Positions 1 to 7,311 of a stretch of 64,000 nucleotides of DNA are shown in pieces. Position 1 is the first letter of the stretch, and every line of letters starts with the position of its first letter. The notes beneath the pieces were generated by a model. The model was not told where the DNA came from. It saw only the letters and a list, made by a program, of their open reading frames with translations, and searched no databases. The position numbers and the translations under genes were made by a program. Origin of the DNA: Bacillus sp. RO3 (GTDB lineage Bacteria > Bacillota > Bacilli > Bacillales > Bacillaceae_B); contig NZ_JAAXCV010000032.1 in assembly GCF_012911895.1 (NCBI RefSeq), forward strand, positions 1 to 64,000. The letters run 5' to 3'.

Positions 1-704
1 GGAGTTTCCACTACTGTTTCTTCAACTGGTTGACCGCTGTTGTCTTTACTTTCCTGATCTTCATCATTTGTTGGTTCTTCTTGTTCATTTTTTTCTTCTG
101 TATTTATTTCATCAGGAGTAGGTTCAGTGTTTTCAGTATTGTTCACTTCGGGGACTTCAATAGAAGGATCTGACCATAATTCTCCTTTTCCAGGGTGTCC
201 CGCGGATTGATACGCAAGGAACATGTAATTTCCAGGTGAAAGTGCTTCTATATACTCAATGGTAATGGTTACCCCGGCAGGGATCGGATTGAATTTGATT
301 TCAGGCCCGATCTTTTCTCCTTTTTTGGGATTTCCTTTTTCATTGAAATATACAAACGATTTTCCTTCATTCTTCATATCATTTTCTGAGTTGTTTTTTA
401 ACTCTGCATAAATTCTGATGAGTCCGTTTTCCAAAACTTCATAGCCAGAGTTCACAAATTCCAACGATGAACAATCCCATCCGTCATGTTTCTCACTACA
501 GCCTTTTTCTTCATCAGGAGGATCTTCTATTTCCCAATTTCCAACTGATAGAACCATATTGACTTCTTCTACATCGTTAAAAGATGCATTCGTTGATGAA
601 CTTAAGTACGCCATCATGCTAAAGCATAAGTAAAAAGTAGATAATAGCTTCAAAAATAGAATGCTTTTCTTGTTTAAATTTCGAGATTGCTTTAAACGTT
701 TCAT
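1..704 (-). CDS. tapA: TapA-like biofilm amyloid anchoring/assembly protein, C-terminus cut by window edge
   Basis: About 234 codons are readable from an ATG at 704 to the window edge with no stop. The protein has a basic start, a hydrophobic segment (about residues 16-35) ending near SSSTNASF, and a cysteine pair (GCSEKHDGWDC). A block reading SAGHPGKGELWSDP resembles the GYPANGSTFEWSEP stretch I recall from B. subtilis TapA. The tail is rich in Glu, Asp, Asn and Thr, as in TapA. In the family, TapA is exported with SipW help and supports TasA fibre formation. A SinR homologue is divergent to it, which fits. The sipW and tasA partners would lie left of position 1 (inference). Homology rests on short motifs, so the call is good but not certain. 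Confidence 0.72.
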   Translation of the reverse strand, partial: MKRLKQSRNLNKKSILFLKLLSTFYLCFSMMAYLSSSTNASFNDVEEVNMVLSVGNWEIEDPPDEEKGCSEKHDGWDCSSLEFVNSGYEVLENGLIRIYAELKNNSENDMKNEGKSFVYFNEKGNPKKGEKIGPEIKFNPIPAGVTITIEYIEALSPGNYMFLAYQSAGHPGKGELWSDPSIEVPEVNNTENTEPTPDEINTEEKNEQEEPTNDEDQESKDNSGQPVEETVVET

Positions 705-738
705 TCTTATAAGGACCACCTCTTTTTAGTGAAGCAAT

Positions 739-911
739 GTTCGTTCGTTCTCCATATCGAACAACTGAGTTCAGTATAAAATACCGACCAACATTTGAAA
801 AACCTTAAAATCAGCCAAATATACTTAATAAAGAACGTTTTTTGTTCGTTACCTTCTAATAACTCTATAATTCAAACAATTCCGTATTTTATAAAATACA
901 ATTTGTTCTAT
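739..911. promoter_or_regulatory. Cluster of SinR-type operator words
   Basis: The B. subtilis SinR consensus is GTTCTYT. The intergenic region holds an exact match on the minus strand (AAAGAAC at 830-836), and near matches GTTCGTT at 739-745, 743-749 and 844-850, GTTCTCC at 747-753 and GTTCTAT at 905-911. The last one touches the -10 of the sinR-like gene; the first group sits in the leader of the tapA-like gene. This suggests repression of tapA and autoregulation of the SinR homologue (inference). Confidence 0.55.
773..801 (-). promoter_or_regulatory. Putative SigA promoter of the tapA-like gene
   Basis: On the minus strand TTTTCA (801-796) and TATACT (778-773) are separated by 17 bp. The -10 is good and the -35 is weak, as expected for a regulated promoter. 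GTTCG-type words lie just downstream, between the promoter and the coding start. Confidence 0.5.
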
Positions 912-916
912 ATAAT
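888..916 (+). promoter_or_regulatory. Putative promoter of the sinR-like gene
   Basis: A perfect TATAAT lies at 911-916 with a weak -35 (TTTATA, 888-893) 17 bp upstream. The SinR-like word GTTCTAT (905-911) overlaps the -10. An AGGGAG ribosome site ends 9 nt before the ATG at 948. Confidence 0.45.
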
Positions 917-947
917 GAATAAAATAAGAATAAGGGAGTAATGTGTA

Positions 948-1277
948 ATGGTAGGTGATAGGATAAAATATTTACGTGAGCAAATGGGGTTGACTATTAA
1001 TGAACTGGCCAATCTCTCAAATGTCTCAAAGTCATATATTAGTTCCATAGAAAGGGGGATTCAAAAAAATCCCTCTATACGTGTATTGAAAAAGATTTCT
1101 TCAACATTGAATACATCATTAGAAGAACTCCTGGCTCCAGATAAGAAAAGAATCATTCTCGATGAAGAGTGGATTGAGCCTCTGGAGCAAGCCATTCAGC
1201 ATGGTTTAACGAAGGAAGAATTCCATGATTTTTTATCATTTGTAGATTATAAAAGGAGGAAGCTCAAAGATGAATAG
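948..1277 (+). CDS. sinR: SinR-like biofilm master repressor
   Basis: The 109-residue protein matches SinR in length and layout. Residues 1-65 form an Xre-type helix-turn-helix (GDRIKYLREQMGLT, then SKSYISSIERG and NPSIRVLKKIS). Residues 72-107 match the SinI-interaction/tetramerisation helices (DEEWIEPLEQAI, LTKEEFHDFLSF). In B. subtilis SinR represses the tapA-sipW-tasA and eps operons and is antagonised by SinI. No sinI-like gene lies beside it here. The gene overlaps the sortase start by 8 nt, so the two are co-transcribed. Candidate SinR boxes flank its promoter. Confidence 0.85.
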   Translation: MVGDRIKYLREQMGLTINELANLSNVSKSYISSIERGIQKNPSIRVLKKISSTLNTSLEELLAPDKKRIILDEEWIEPLEQAIQHGLTKEEFHDFLSFVDYKRRKLKDE

Positions 1278-1872
1278 ACTGGTCTTCATGATTGGATCAA
1301 TCTTTTTTATCGCTGGGATAAGTTGTGTTATCTACTCCTTTTCACTTATCAACATACAGGAAAAAGAGCAGAGAGAAGCTCTAGCTGAAGCAAAGGCAGC
1401 AATGATTCAATCCTCAGTTACCCAAAAGGAGAATGAACTACCATTGACTACATCTGCTTTAGAATACAGCTTTAGTAAAGGAGAAGTCATGGGAATCCTA
1501 AGTATACCTACTTTAGAACGGGAACTTCCCATTGTTTCCGGCACTGACGAAGCCGAACTCGAAAAAGGTGTAGGACACTACTCACCAACCAACCTCCCGG
1601 GACAGCAAAATCGAATCTTTCTAGCTGGACACCGAGATACAGTATTCAAACAAATGGGGGAGCTTAAAATTGGAGATAAGTTAGAGATTCAAATGAAATC
1701 AGGCATGTACGAATATGAGATATTCGAAACGTTGATTGTGGATGAAACGGATTTGTCCGTTATTCAGCCTACAGCTCCAGAAGAGATTCTCACCTTATCC
1801 ACATGCTATCCATTTGAATATCTATCCAGCACAGAAGAACGTTACATCATCAATGCCCGTAAAATAGAATAA
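1270..1872 (+). CDS. Class D sortase
   Basis: This is a cysteine transpeptidase that links LPXTG-like surface proteins to the cell wall or lipid II. The 200-residue protein has an N-terminal membrane anchor (residues 5-28) and a sortase domain (about 70-197). The catalytic triad is visible: His121 in AGHRDT, Cys179 in LSTCYPF and Arg191 in EERYI. Its ribosome site AAAGGAGG lies inside the end of the sinR-like gene and the ATG overlaps that gene by 8 nt. Coupling to SinR and proximity to a TapA-like gene suggest a role in cell-surface or matrix attachment (inference). A hairpin terminator follows at once. Confidence 0.9.
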   Translation: MNRLVFMIGSIFFIAGISCVIYSFSLINIQEKEQREALAEAKAAMIQSSVTQKENELPLTTSALEYSFSKGEVMGILSIPTLERELPIVSGTDEAELEKGVGHYSPTNLPGQQNRIFLAGHRDTVFKQMGELKIGDKLEIQMKSGMYEYEIFETLIVDETDLSVIQPTAPEEILTLSTCYPFEYLSSTEERYIINARKIE

Positions 1873-1900
1873 AGCGCAGAAGCTACCAGCCCCTGCGCTT
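1872..1900 (+). terminator. Terminator-like hairpin after the sortase
   Basis: AAGCGCAG (1872-1879) pairs with CTGCGCTT (1893-1900). There is no long T-run. The hairpin sits between convergent genes and may serve both strands. Confidence 0.5.
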
Positions 1901-1905
1901 ACCTA

Positions 1906-2181
1906 TTATTCGTCCTTATTATCTTCATCCTGCATATCGATATCATCTTCTATAGCTTCTTCTTCAGGTGTGTTTTCATCCTTTGCTGCATCTTTATCAC
2001 CTGGCTCGTTCTGATCCTGGGACTCATCCATTTCGTTGTCTCCCATATCATCTTCAGGCATTTCTTCTTCCATTGGTGCTTCGTCTTCCGGTGGCGGCTC
2101 CTGATCGACGTTACATCCTACAAGAAGCATTGCAGCAAGTGCTGATCCACCAAGAATGGATAATAATTTTTTGTTCATCAT
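1906..2181 (-). CDS. Small, very acidic lipoprotein of unknown function
   Basis: The 91-residue protein starts with a lipoprotein signal (MNKKLLSILGGSALAAMLLVGC) whose lipobox LVGC places the lipidated Cys at residue 23. The mature part is almost entirely Glu, Asp, Pro, Met, Asn and Gln and lacks any recognisable fold. AAAGGAG precedes the tandem ATG codons. It is probably an extracytoplasmic, membrane-anchored disordered protein. No function can be assigned. It stands alone, convergent to the sortase gene. Confidence 0.7.
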   Translation of the reverse strand: MMNKKLLSILGGSALAAMLLVGCNVDQEPPPEDEAPMEEEMPEDDMGDNEMDESQDQNEPGDKDAAKDENTPEEEAIEDDIDMQDEDNKDE

Positions 2182-2300
2182 GTATAACTCCTTTCCGTCA
2201 TGTAAGATAGTGAATGTAAGACCGTTACGTTGGTCTTTCGTTAGCTTTCCCCGAAAATAAATTAACTTGCATGTTCACACGTTTTTTTTGAAAAATAAAA

Positions 2301-2339
2301 AACTGGGATTGGGGTGCTTCAATCACCTCAATCCCAGTT
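2301..2339 (-). terminator. Rho-independent terminator of fabZ
   Basis: A 16-bp near-perfect stem (2301-2316 with 2324-2339; AACTGGGATT arm) is followed on the minus strand by a T-rich tract. It lies 19 nt after the fabZ stop. Confidence 0.85.
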
Positions 2340-2357
2340 GATTTACCTAATTCATGT

Positions 2358-2786
2358 TTATTTATCCCCAAGAGCGAACATCATTTCTAATTCGCAGGCA
2401 ACCTCACCGTCAACAGTGGCGACGCCTTTACCTTTACCGATCGGACCTTTGAATCGGATCATTTCCACCTCGAGTCTCAGCTGATCTCCCGGCTTTACCT
2501 GGCGCTTAAAGCGGCATTTATCAATTCCTGTAAAAAATGCTAAGCGGCCGCGATTATCTTCCACCTTGAGCATAGCCACCGCTCCAACCTGAGCGAGAGC
2601 TTCTACAATCAACACTCCTGGCATAACAGGATATCCAGGAAAGTGCCCATTGAAAAACTCCTCATTGACCGTCACATTTTTAATCCCTACCGCTTTCTTT
2701 CCTTCTTCCACCTCTAAAATCCTATCCACCAGCAAAAACGGATAACGATGCGGAATAATTTCCTTAATCTCATTAATATCAAGCAT
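2358..2786 (-). CDS. fabZ: 3-hydroxyacyl-[acyl-carrier-protein] dehydratase FabZ
   Basis: It dehydrates 3-hydroxyacyl-ACP to trans-2-enoyl-ACP in type II fatty acid synthesis. The 142-residue protein is a full-length hot-dog-fold FabZ. Catalytic His48 lies in [13 protein letters not shown] and catalytic Glu62 in [19 protein letters not shown] near the N-terminus is a family signature. AGGAGG lies 8 nt before the ATG. It is the last gene of the mbl-flhO-flhP-epuA-like-fabZ row, but a terminator (3081-3118) lies between it and the upstream gene, so it may have its own promoter. Confidence 0.96.
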   Translation of the reverse strand: MLDINEIKEIIPHRYPFLLVDRILEVEEGKKAVGIKNVTVNEEFFNGHFPGYPVMPGVLIVEALAQVGAVAMLKVEDNRGRLAFFTGIDKCRFKRQVKPGDQLRLEVEMIRFKGPIGKGKGVATVDGEVACELEMMFALGDK

Positions 2787-2858
2787 CCATAACTCCTCCT
2801 ACCAATAAATATGTACACCTTATTGTACAGAACCTGCCCATACAATAGCAACAAACAG

Positions 2859-2870
2859 AGGGACGGACCT
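2859..2870 (+). repeat. Dispersed 12-mer AGGGACGGACCT, copy 1
   Basis: Exact copy of a word found 11 times in this window (see findings). It lies in the 341-bp gap between fabZ and the EpuA-like gene. Confidence 0.8.
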
Positions 2871-2965
2871 CAAAAATCAGATCATAGGGCTGCCCAAATC
2901 CTGTCTCATCAAGGGTCCTTGACCAATCCTCCAGCTTTTTTTGCAGTCATCACGTTCATTATCGT

Positions 2966-3065
2966 GAGAGGGACGGACCTCCAGCGTCGCCTTCATGTCC
3001 CGCATAATCCCTGTTTAACAAGGTTTACTGACCAACCGGCTCTCTTTTGGAGGTCCGTCCCTCTC
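2966..3065. repeat. 100-bp element bounded by 18-bp inverted repeats carrying the dispersed 12-mer
   Basis: The 18-bp arm at 2966-2983 (GAGAGGGACGGACCTCCA) is the exact reverse complement of 3048-3065. Each arm holds one AGGGACGGACCT. The 64-bp interior has no open frame of note. The layout resembles a MITE or a long hairpin. It fills most of the space between fabZ and the EpuA-like gene. Confidence 0.7.
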
Positions 3066-3080
3066 TCCTCTCCCAACAAC

Positions 3081-3118
3081 AAAAAAAGATCGCCCTTCAT
3101 CAATGCGGGGGCAATCTT
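3081..3118 (-). terminator. Terminator after the EpuA-like gene
   Basis: AAGATTGCCC (3118-3109) pairs with GGGCGATCTT (3095-3086), followed by seven T on the minus strand. It closes the mbl-flhO-flhP unit just after the small membrane-protein gene. Confidence 0.8.
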
Positions 3119-3127
3119 TGGTATGTG

Positions 3128-3409
3128 CTATTTGTTTTTAGTGACAATGTCGATGATGTGCTGCCAGGTTTCTGCTTTGAAGACGTCTGCTACTTTGCCG
3201 TCTCCGATACCTGCAAAACCGACGATTGCTCCCAGTGCGAGACTTCCTGCAAGAAGAAGGATAAACAGAAGGATTCTGAGCCAGATGGGCAGCATGCGGA
3301 CACGCACCCAGCGCGGAGTCTTGGATTCGTCCTTTTGCTTCGCTTTCTTTTCTGCCTTGATGGATTCTCTTGTCGTTTTTTCTTCTTGTAGTAGCTCTTT
3401 TTCACTCAT
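3128..3409 (-). CDS. EpuA-like small membrane protein (family often labelled RNA polymerase subunit beta)
   Basis: The 93-residue protein has a charged, Lys/Glu-rich N-terminal half and one membrane helix (WLRILLFILLLAGSLALGAIVGFAG), then a short outer tail. This fits the EpuA family (PF11772), whose usual database name is misleading. An ATG two codons upstream (3415) is only 3 nt from the GGAG box, so the ATG at 3409 (9 nt spacing) is the better start. The gene begins 15 nt after the flhP stop, so it is probably co-transcribed with it. Function unknown. Confidence 0.75.
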   Translation of the reverse strand: MSEKELLQEEKTTRESIKAEKKAKQKDESKTPRWVRVRMLPIWLRILLFILLLAGSLALGAIVGFAGIGDGKVADVFKAETWQHIIDIVTKNK

Positions 3410-3424
3410 AGCCATTTACTCCTT

Positions 3425-4267
3425 TTAGCGTATCCCATTTACAAGGCCCATCATTTGATCTGCAATGGAGATTGAGCGGGCCTGAAATTGATAAGATCGT
3501 TGGACATTCAGCATGTCCGTCATTTCTTTACTGATATCCACGTTTGATCCTTCCAGGGAACCCTGGACCATTGAAATATCGACACGTGCCCCGAAAGCGA
3601 CGTTGGTTACGACTTCATCCTCCGTAACACCCAAATCCTCCAGGTTCTCAGGAAAACCTAACAGATTGCCGCCGAACTGGTGAAGGAACTGAGGCTTTTC
3701 AACCGTGACGATCCCTAGGTTGAACTGCTCCTCACCGCCGGTTGAATCCGTAACCGTCAAGACTCCATTATCACCCATTTGAAAGGTCGTGGCGTTTTCT
3801 GAAAACGTAATATAGTTATCATTCTCATCCAATATAGGCAAGCCGCTTCCGTTCACGAGCATCGCTTCCCCATTCCCCGTTGGACTGACAAAGAATGCTC
3901 CGTCTCTTGTATAGCGCACTGCACTTGAATCATTATCCTGAGACAGGACTTTAAAAAACTGCCTTTCATTCGTCAAAGCGAAATCAAGTGACCGGCCCGT
4001 TGACCGCAAAGATCCTTGGTTCAGGATCAGATGAGATTGTGAAAGCCTTGCACCACTTCCCTCACGTACTCCAAGAGGGGTAAGTCTGCCTGTTTCAAAC
4101 TGATCGACACGCTGATTTTTCACCTGCTGGACAAGCAGTTCAGAGAATGCCGCTTCCCGCCGCTTGTATCCATTTGTATCTGCGTTCGACAGATTATGAC
4201 CAATCATGTCCATTTGTTTCTGCAATTGACCTAATGTGTTGGTTGCTGTAATCATCGTTCGATTCAT
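3425..4267 (-). CDS. flhP: Flagellar hook-basal body protein FlhP
   Basis: This is a distal-rod/hook-type axial protein of the flagellum. The 280-residue protein has the FlgG-like N-terminal motif (LGQLQKQMDMIGHNLSNADTN) and the C-terminal heptad motif (VDISKEMTDMLNVQRSYQFQARSI) that form the coiled-coil D0 domain. Gene order mbl-flhO-flhP matches B. subtilis. It lies 60 bp after flhO with its own GGGGGAA ribosome site. Confidence 0.93.
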   Translation of the reverse strand: MNRTMITATNTLGQLQKQMDMIGHNLSNADTNGYKRREAAFSELLVQQVKNQRVDQFETGRLTPLGVREGSGARLSQSHLILNQGSLRSTGRSLDFALTNERQFFKVLSQDNDSSAVRYTRDGAFFVSPTGNGEAMLVNGSGLPILDENDNYITFSENATTFQMGDNGVLTVTDSTGGEEQFNLGIVTVEKPQFLHQFGGNLLGFPENLEDLGVTEDEVVTNVAFGARVDISMVQGSLEGSNVDISKEMTDMLNVQRSYQFQARSISIADQMMGLVNGIR

Positions 4268-4327
4268 GACGCGTTCCCCCCTATTATAAGGTATTCAGTG
4301 ATGAAATTCATTTACAATCTTTAACTA

Positions 4328-5161
4328 TCAGTTGACACGACCGATTTCGTTAGCTGCTTTTTCCATGCTTCGATCATACGCTTGAAGGACCTTTTGATTC
4401 GCTTCAAACGCTCTGTAAGCCGATAACATATCCGTCATGGTCCTGGACGTATCCACATTGGACCTTTCCAAAAATCCCTGTTTGGTGGAAAACGAAACAT
4501 CGTTTACTTCAAAGGCACTTTGAAGGGGAACATTGTCTTCAGCAGCAAATAGCCCATCTCCCTGTTTAACCAGTCTGTTGGGATCTTCTGAATAGCCTAC
4601 ACCTAAAGTAGCTATAATATTATCCCCCACCATGATTTGCCCTTTATCACCGACATTGAACTGATCACTGTCCACTTGAATTCGTTCACCATTTTCATCC
4701 AACAAATAAAACCCGCTGTTCGTCGTTAAAAAGCCGTTCCCATTGACAGTCAGGTTCCCGTTTCTGGTATAGCGGGGCTCACCATCCGCGCCTTCCACCG
4801 TCAGAAAAACAGATCCGACTGTCCCTTCATTCACCGGCATGGAGACATCCAACAGGGCAATATCCAGGTTTCTTCCCGTTTCCTGCAGGTCTCCCTGAAG
4901 AAAAGATGGAATCGCCTCCTGCATATACACACCTGTATGGAGGGCACCCACTTTTTGATTAAACGGAAGGGAGAGTGATTTCTCGGTGGGGATCGATGTC
5001 GCATCCATCCGGTCAAGGAGCATCTTTGGAAATGCACGCATCGACGACTGGTCAGCCTTATATCCCGGTGTATTCGCATTGGCCATATTATTCGTTAACA
5101 TTTCGGTTTTGCGCTGCTGGGAGAGCATTCCTGATGCCACTGTATAAAATCCACGAAACAT
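4328..5161 (-). CDS. flhO: Flagellar hook-basal body protein FlhO
   Basis: A rod/hook axial protein of 277 residues, paralogous to FlhP next door. The N-terminal signature is FRGFYTVASGMLSQQRKTEML followed by NNMANANTPGYKADQ. The C-terminal part reads VDTSRTMTDMLSAYRAFEANQKVLQAYD. The middle holds the variable D1 region. It follows mbl by 69 bp. An AAGGGGTGAG ribosome site precedes the ATG. Confidence 0.93.
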   Translation of the reverse strand: MFRGFYTVASGMLSQQRKTEMLTNNMANANTPGYKADQSSMRAFPKMLLDRMDATSIPTEKSLSLPFNQKVGALHTGVYMQEAIPSFLQGDLQETGRNLDIALLDVSMPVNEGTVGSVFLTVEGADGEPRYTRNGNLTVNGNGFLTTNSGFYLLDENGERIQVDSDQFNVGDKGQIMVGDNIIATLGVGYSEDPNRLVKQGDGLFAAEDNVPLQSAFEVNDVSFSTKQGFLERSNVDTSRTMTDMLSAYRAFEANQKVLQAYDRSMEKAANEIGRVN

Positions 5162-5230
5162 GTTCTCACCCCTTAACTGTGCTTGCTTCTTTTATATCGG
5201 ATGTATGATCTGATCCTTTAAACGAGAAAT

Positions 5231-6241
5231 TTATCCAATTCTTCTTCTTGAAATTCTATCGATATTTTCAAGCATCATCCCTGTTCCAACCGCTACGCAA
5301 TCCATAGGGTTCTCAGCGATGAGTACAGGAACTTTCAGTTCTTCAGCAAGCAGGGTATCCATTCCGTGAAGAAGGGCTCCCCCTCCGGTCAAAATAACGC
5401 CACGGTCAATAATATCCGCTGATAATTCCGGCGGAGTCTTCTCAAGGACATTTTTGGCAGCCTGCACGATCACTGCCACCGATTCACGCAGAGCACCTTC
5501 AATTTCCTTCGAAGTCACGGTAATCGTGCGTGGAAGGCCCGATACCATATCACGTCCGCGGATGCTCATTTCTTTTCGTTCTTCATCAAGGGTTTCAGAG
5601 AAAACCGTCCCGATGTTCACCTTGATATCTTCCGCGGTACGTTCCCCGATCAGAAGCTTGTACTCTTTTTTAATATAATTGAGGATTTCATAGTCAAACT
5701 TGTCCCCAGCCATTTTAATCGACTGACTCGTCACAATATCCCCCATGGACAGTACCGCGACATCCGTTGTTCCTCCACCGATATCCACGACCATATTCCC
5801 TGTTGGATTGAAGATATCCATTCCGGCACCGATTGCTGCCACTTTCGGTTCTTCTTCCAGATACACCTTCTTGCCGCCGCTCTTTTCAGCCGCTTCCCTG
5901 ATGGCCTTCTGCTCTACACTTGTGATGTTCGTCGGACAGCAGATCAAGATTCTTGGTTTAGAAAGAAAACCTTTTACATTCAATTTGTTAATAAAATGCT
6001 TCAACATCGCTTCTGTTACATCGAAGTCAGCGATTACGCCGTCTTTTAACGGGCGAGTGGCCACGATGTTTCCAGGAGTACGCCCTACCATGCGGCGCGC
6101 TTCCTCCCCGACTGCCAACACCTTCCCCGTATTCTTATCCAAAGCCACGACCGATGGCTCATTAAGGACAATTCCTTTTCCTTTAACATGAATCAAAACA
6201 TTAGCCGTACCAAGATCAATCCCAATATCTTTCGCGAACAT
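5231..6241 (-). CDS. mbl: MreB-like actin homologue Mbl
   Basis: A cytoskeletal ATPase that directs sidewall peptidoglycan synthesis. The 336-residue protein starts MFAKDIGIDLGTANVLI. The family phosphate motifs are DLGTAN and DIGGGTTDVAVLS, and the adenosine motif is RGVILTGGGALLHG. The frame is open 12 codons further upstream, but the ATG at 6241 has an AAGGGAG box and matches the family start. Located between spoIIID and flhO as in B. subtilis. Confidence 0.95.
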   Translation of the reverse strand: MFAKDIGIDLGTANVLIHVKGKGIVLNEPSVVALDKNTGKVLAVGEEARRMVGRTPGNIVATRPLKDGVIADFDVTEAMLKHFINKLNVKGFLSKPRILICCPTNITSVEQKAIREAAEKSGGKKVYLEEEPKVAAIGAGMDIFNPTGNMVVDIGGGTTDVAVLSMGDIVTSQSIKMAGDKFDYEILNYIKKEYKLLIGERTAEDIKVNIGTVFSETLDEERKEMSIRGRDMVSGLPRTITVTSKEIEGALRESVAVIVQAAKNVLEKTPPELSADIIDRGVILTGGGALLHGMDTLLAEELKVPVLIAENPMDCVAVGTGMMLENIDRISRRRIG

Positions 6242-6489
6242 CTTGTGTTTCTCCCTTCTACTCCTACAATTCATCATCGTATTTCATCTATGATTTCATC
6301 TAAATGTCATTACGCAAAAACGTTAAGTCAAAACTTTCACCTAATTAATTATTTTACCATAAATATGTCGAATGTAGGTATTACTTGTCAAAAAAATGTA
6401 GTGATTTTGTTAATTTATTGGAAAGTTTTAGGGTGATTGGAGGGGGATGTTACATGGGTGTTAAGGTTTGGGGTGGGTGGGGTGGTTTT

Positions 6490-6531
6490 TGTACCTGGTA
6501 CATCCAAGCCTTTCTTTCTGTACCAGGTACA
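6490..6531. repeat. Inverted pair of 13-bp near-palindromes TGTACCTGGTACA
   Basis: TGTACCTGGTACA lies at 6490-6502 and its reverse complement TGTACCAGGTACA at 6519-6531. Each is almost self-complementary and the two also pair with each other. The same word occurs twice at 62669-62706. The rest of this 412-bp mbl-spoIIID gap is G-rich upstream of mbl with no other recognisable element apart from the spoIIID terminator. Confidence 0.75.
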
Positions 6532-6605
6532 CCCAATATAAATCCACAAACTGTAAAAAGCCAACGTCCAAAAATCCAATCGCCTTCCTCCTCTCCAATA
6601 AAACA

Positions 6606-6650
6606 AAAACACACCAAGCGTGACCCATCATTCTGGGGCTTGGCGTATTT
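6606..6650 (-). terminator. Terminator of spoIIID
   Basis: ACGCCAAGC (6646-6638) pairs with GCTTGGTGT (6619-6611), followed by a T-rich run on the minus strand. It lies directly after the spoIIID stop and separates spoIIID from mbl. Confidence 0.75.
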
Positions 6651-6653
6651 TGG

Positions 6654-6914
6654 TTAGCTGTGGAGCTCTTCTTTTTTATACTTTTGCTTCGTCGCTTCTC
6701 CACCTCGTAGGTGCCGGATAGATTTATGATAATCAAGTATTGTTTTGACTTCATTTGCGAGCTCTGGATTAATCTCTGGCAGTCGTTCCGTAAGATCTTT
6801 ATGGACAGTACTTTTGGACACGCCAAACTCCTTCGCAATTACACGAACAGTTTTTTTCGTCTCCACGATATACTTACCAATCTTGATTGTTCTCTCTTTG
6901 ATGTAATCGTGCAC
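6654..6914 (-). CDS. spoIIID: Mother-cell transcription factor SpoIIID
   Basis: This DNA-binding protein activates and represses SigE- and SigK-dependent genes in the mother cell during sporulation. The 86 residues are almost identical to the B. subtilis protein over MHDYIKERTIKIGKYIVETK and the helix-turn-helix IAKEFGVSKSTVHKDL. The basic C-terminal helix (HKSIRHLRGGEATK) is also present. The start is GTG at 6914, nine bases after a GGGAGG box. It is slightly shorter at the C-terminus than the 93-residue B. subtilis form. Confidence 0.96.
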   Translation of the reverse strand: MHDYIKERTIKIGKYIVETKKTVRVIAKEFGVSKSTVHKDLTERLPEINPELANEVKTILDYHKSIRHLRGGEATKQKYKKEELHS

Positions 6915-7311
6915 ACCACTCGACCTCCCTAAATTGGATGTGAGAAGTGTGAAATGAGACTCGCTTTCGCATCAATGAAATAGTACAGACCCCCTGCACA
7001 GACCCTTACCCTTGTGCAAGCGGCAGAAAGCCTTATTTAATTCGGCAGCAGCTTCCTGATGTTACAACATATAAACAAAAATCTCAGCTAATGATCAATA
7101 GTATAATGACGATTCCTCACCTCAAACACTCTCTGTTTTGATAGGTTTGTTTCATTTTATTAGCTTGTGTCCTCATATATGCACAAAAAACACAATAAGG
7201 ACAAGGTTTGAGGTAAATTTTCTGAAAAATCATTCAGAGGGACGGACCTTTATTTGACTTTTCGTCTGGAGACAGATGGGAAAGGGAGGTTCAAGCCCAT
7301 AACTCCCTCCT
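6915..7311. other. 397-bp gap upstream of spoIIID
   Basis: It holds one dispersed 12-mer (AGGGACGGACCT, 7238-7249) and the presumed SigE promoter region of spoIIID, whose boxes I could not place with confidence. No coding frame is credible. Confidence 0.6.

Noticed and set aside
2811-3428. 205-codon plus-strand frame opposite the EpuA-like gene
   Set aside because: It runs through the inverted-repeat element and antisense to a better-supported gene.
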